From: an uncultured Pseudomonadota bacterium
Lineage (GTDB): Bacteria > Myxococcota_A > UBA796 > SXON01
Reading direction: 5' to 3'
NCBI GenBank assembly: GCA_903875225.1
Contig: CAIQVJ010000112.1
Coordinates: forward strand, 186,001 to 250,000
Length of the DNA stretch: 64,000 nt
Part shown: piece after piece, positions 63,777-64,000 of the stretch
Layout of the letters: each line of letters opens with the position of its first letter
How positions within the stretch are numbered: the first letter of the stretch is position 1
Translations under genes and position numbers: made by a program
The notes under the pieces: generated by a model
Told to the model about the DNA's origin: nothing
Database searches by the model: none
Seen by the model: only the letters and a program-made list of their open reading frames with translations

Positions 63777-64000
63777 GTGCTGCGTGCCATCCTCCTCCCC
63801 CTCGGTCTGCTCTCGGCCTGCACCGGCGCCAAGCCCGACGACAGCGGTACGAACCCCGCCGACTCGGCGTCGGACACGTCGGACAGCGACTCGTCGTACG
63901 ACGTCTGCCAGGATCCCGCGGGGCTGCGCGAGGACGTCACGACGAACGGCACGGTGGTGCTCGACGGCATCACGATGGCCTCCTCCACGCCGCTGGCCGA
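63777..64000 (+). CDS. lipoprotein, N-terminal part only
   Basis: A GTG at 63777, preceded by GGAG, opens a frame that runs off the right edge (74 codons). It encodes a signal with lipobox (LLPLGLLSACTG, Cys) and an Asp/Ser/Thr-rich linker (KPDDSGTNPADSASDTSDSD), very like the linker of the lipoprotein at 29450-31378. The mature domain is not in the window. Confidence 0.75.
   Translation, partial: MLRAILLPLGLLSACTGAKPDDSGTNPADSASDTSDSDSSYDVCQDPAGLREDVTTNGTVVLDGITMASSTPLA

Overview
The window is about 64 kb of very GC-rich bacterial chromosome spanning the replication-origin gene cluster. On the minus strand dnaA, dnaN, recF and gyrB run in order. On the plus strand rpmH, rnpA, yidD, yidC and a jag/khpB gene run the other way. 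GC-rich codon use, GTG and TTG starts, many short overlapping operons, lipoproteins whose mature ends are rich in Asp, Ser and Thr, Ser/Thr kinases fused to ATPase modules, and sigma-54 activators together suggest a myxobacteria-like (Myxococcota) organism. That placement is an inference from style and content; no rRNA is present to confirm it.

Layout. 0-6 kb: a minus-strand operon of exonuclease III, a large FAD oxidoreductase and a Ser/Thr kinase that runs off the left edge. 6-11.6 kb: HEAT-repeat and DUF309 proteins, uridine kinase, a lipoprotein, a YeeE/YedE pair, a Gly-rich RRM protein and a small outer-membrane-type protein. 11.6-21.2 kb: two ArsA-type ATPases, fabH, gyrB, recF, dnaN, a probable oriC and dnaA. 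21.5-29.4 kb: rpmH to jag, then a Tat-type small subunit with a GMC oxidoreductase, a YcaQ-like protein and an old-yellow-enzyme protein. 29.4-36.5 kb: a minus-strand operon with GldF/GldG-type ABC membrane parts, a DUF4340 protein, a double cyclic-nucleotide-binding protein and a lipoprotein. 36.5-41.5 kb: lipoproteins, an EVE protein and ETF-quinone oxidoreductase.

41.5-58.8 kb is the most interesting part. It holds a sigma-54-dependent response regulator and a 1865-residue kinase/ATPase/histidine-kinase fusion. In the surrounding gaps I read at least five exact TGGCAC-N5-TTGC (-24/-12) promoters and three near matches, most of them in divergent pairs. They sit ahead of the regulator, a SnoaL-like/hemerythrin-like pair, a four-gene secreted-protein operon, a nucleotidyltransferase operon, a host-attachment (baeRF-type) protein, an HPF-cold-shock fusion and a triple-BON protein. 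This looks like a compact sigma-54 stress or dormancy regulon packed around its own regulator. The regulator gene is also flanked by two oppositely oriented arrays of a short motif (GGACGAATGTCC and variants), with an 18-19 bp period on the downstream side.

58.9-64 kb: an AmpG-like transporter, sucA, a small protein with a motif seen in contractile-injection-associated proteins, and the start of a lipoprotein gene.
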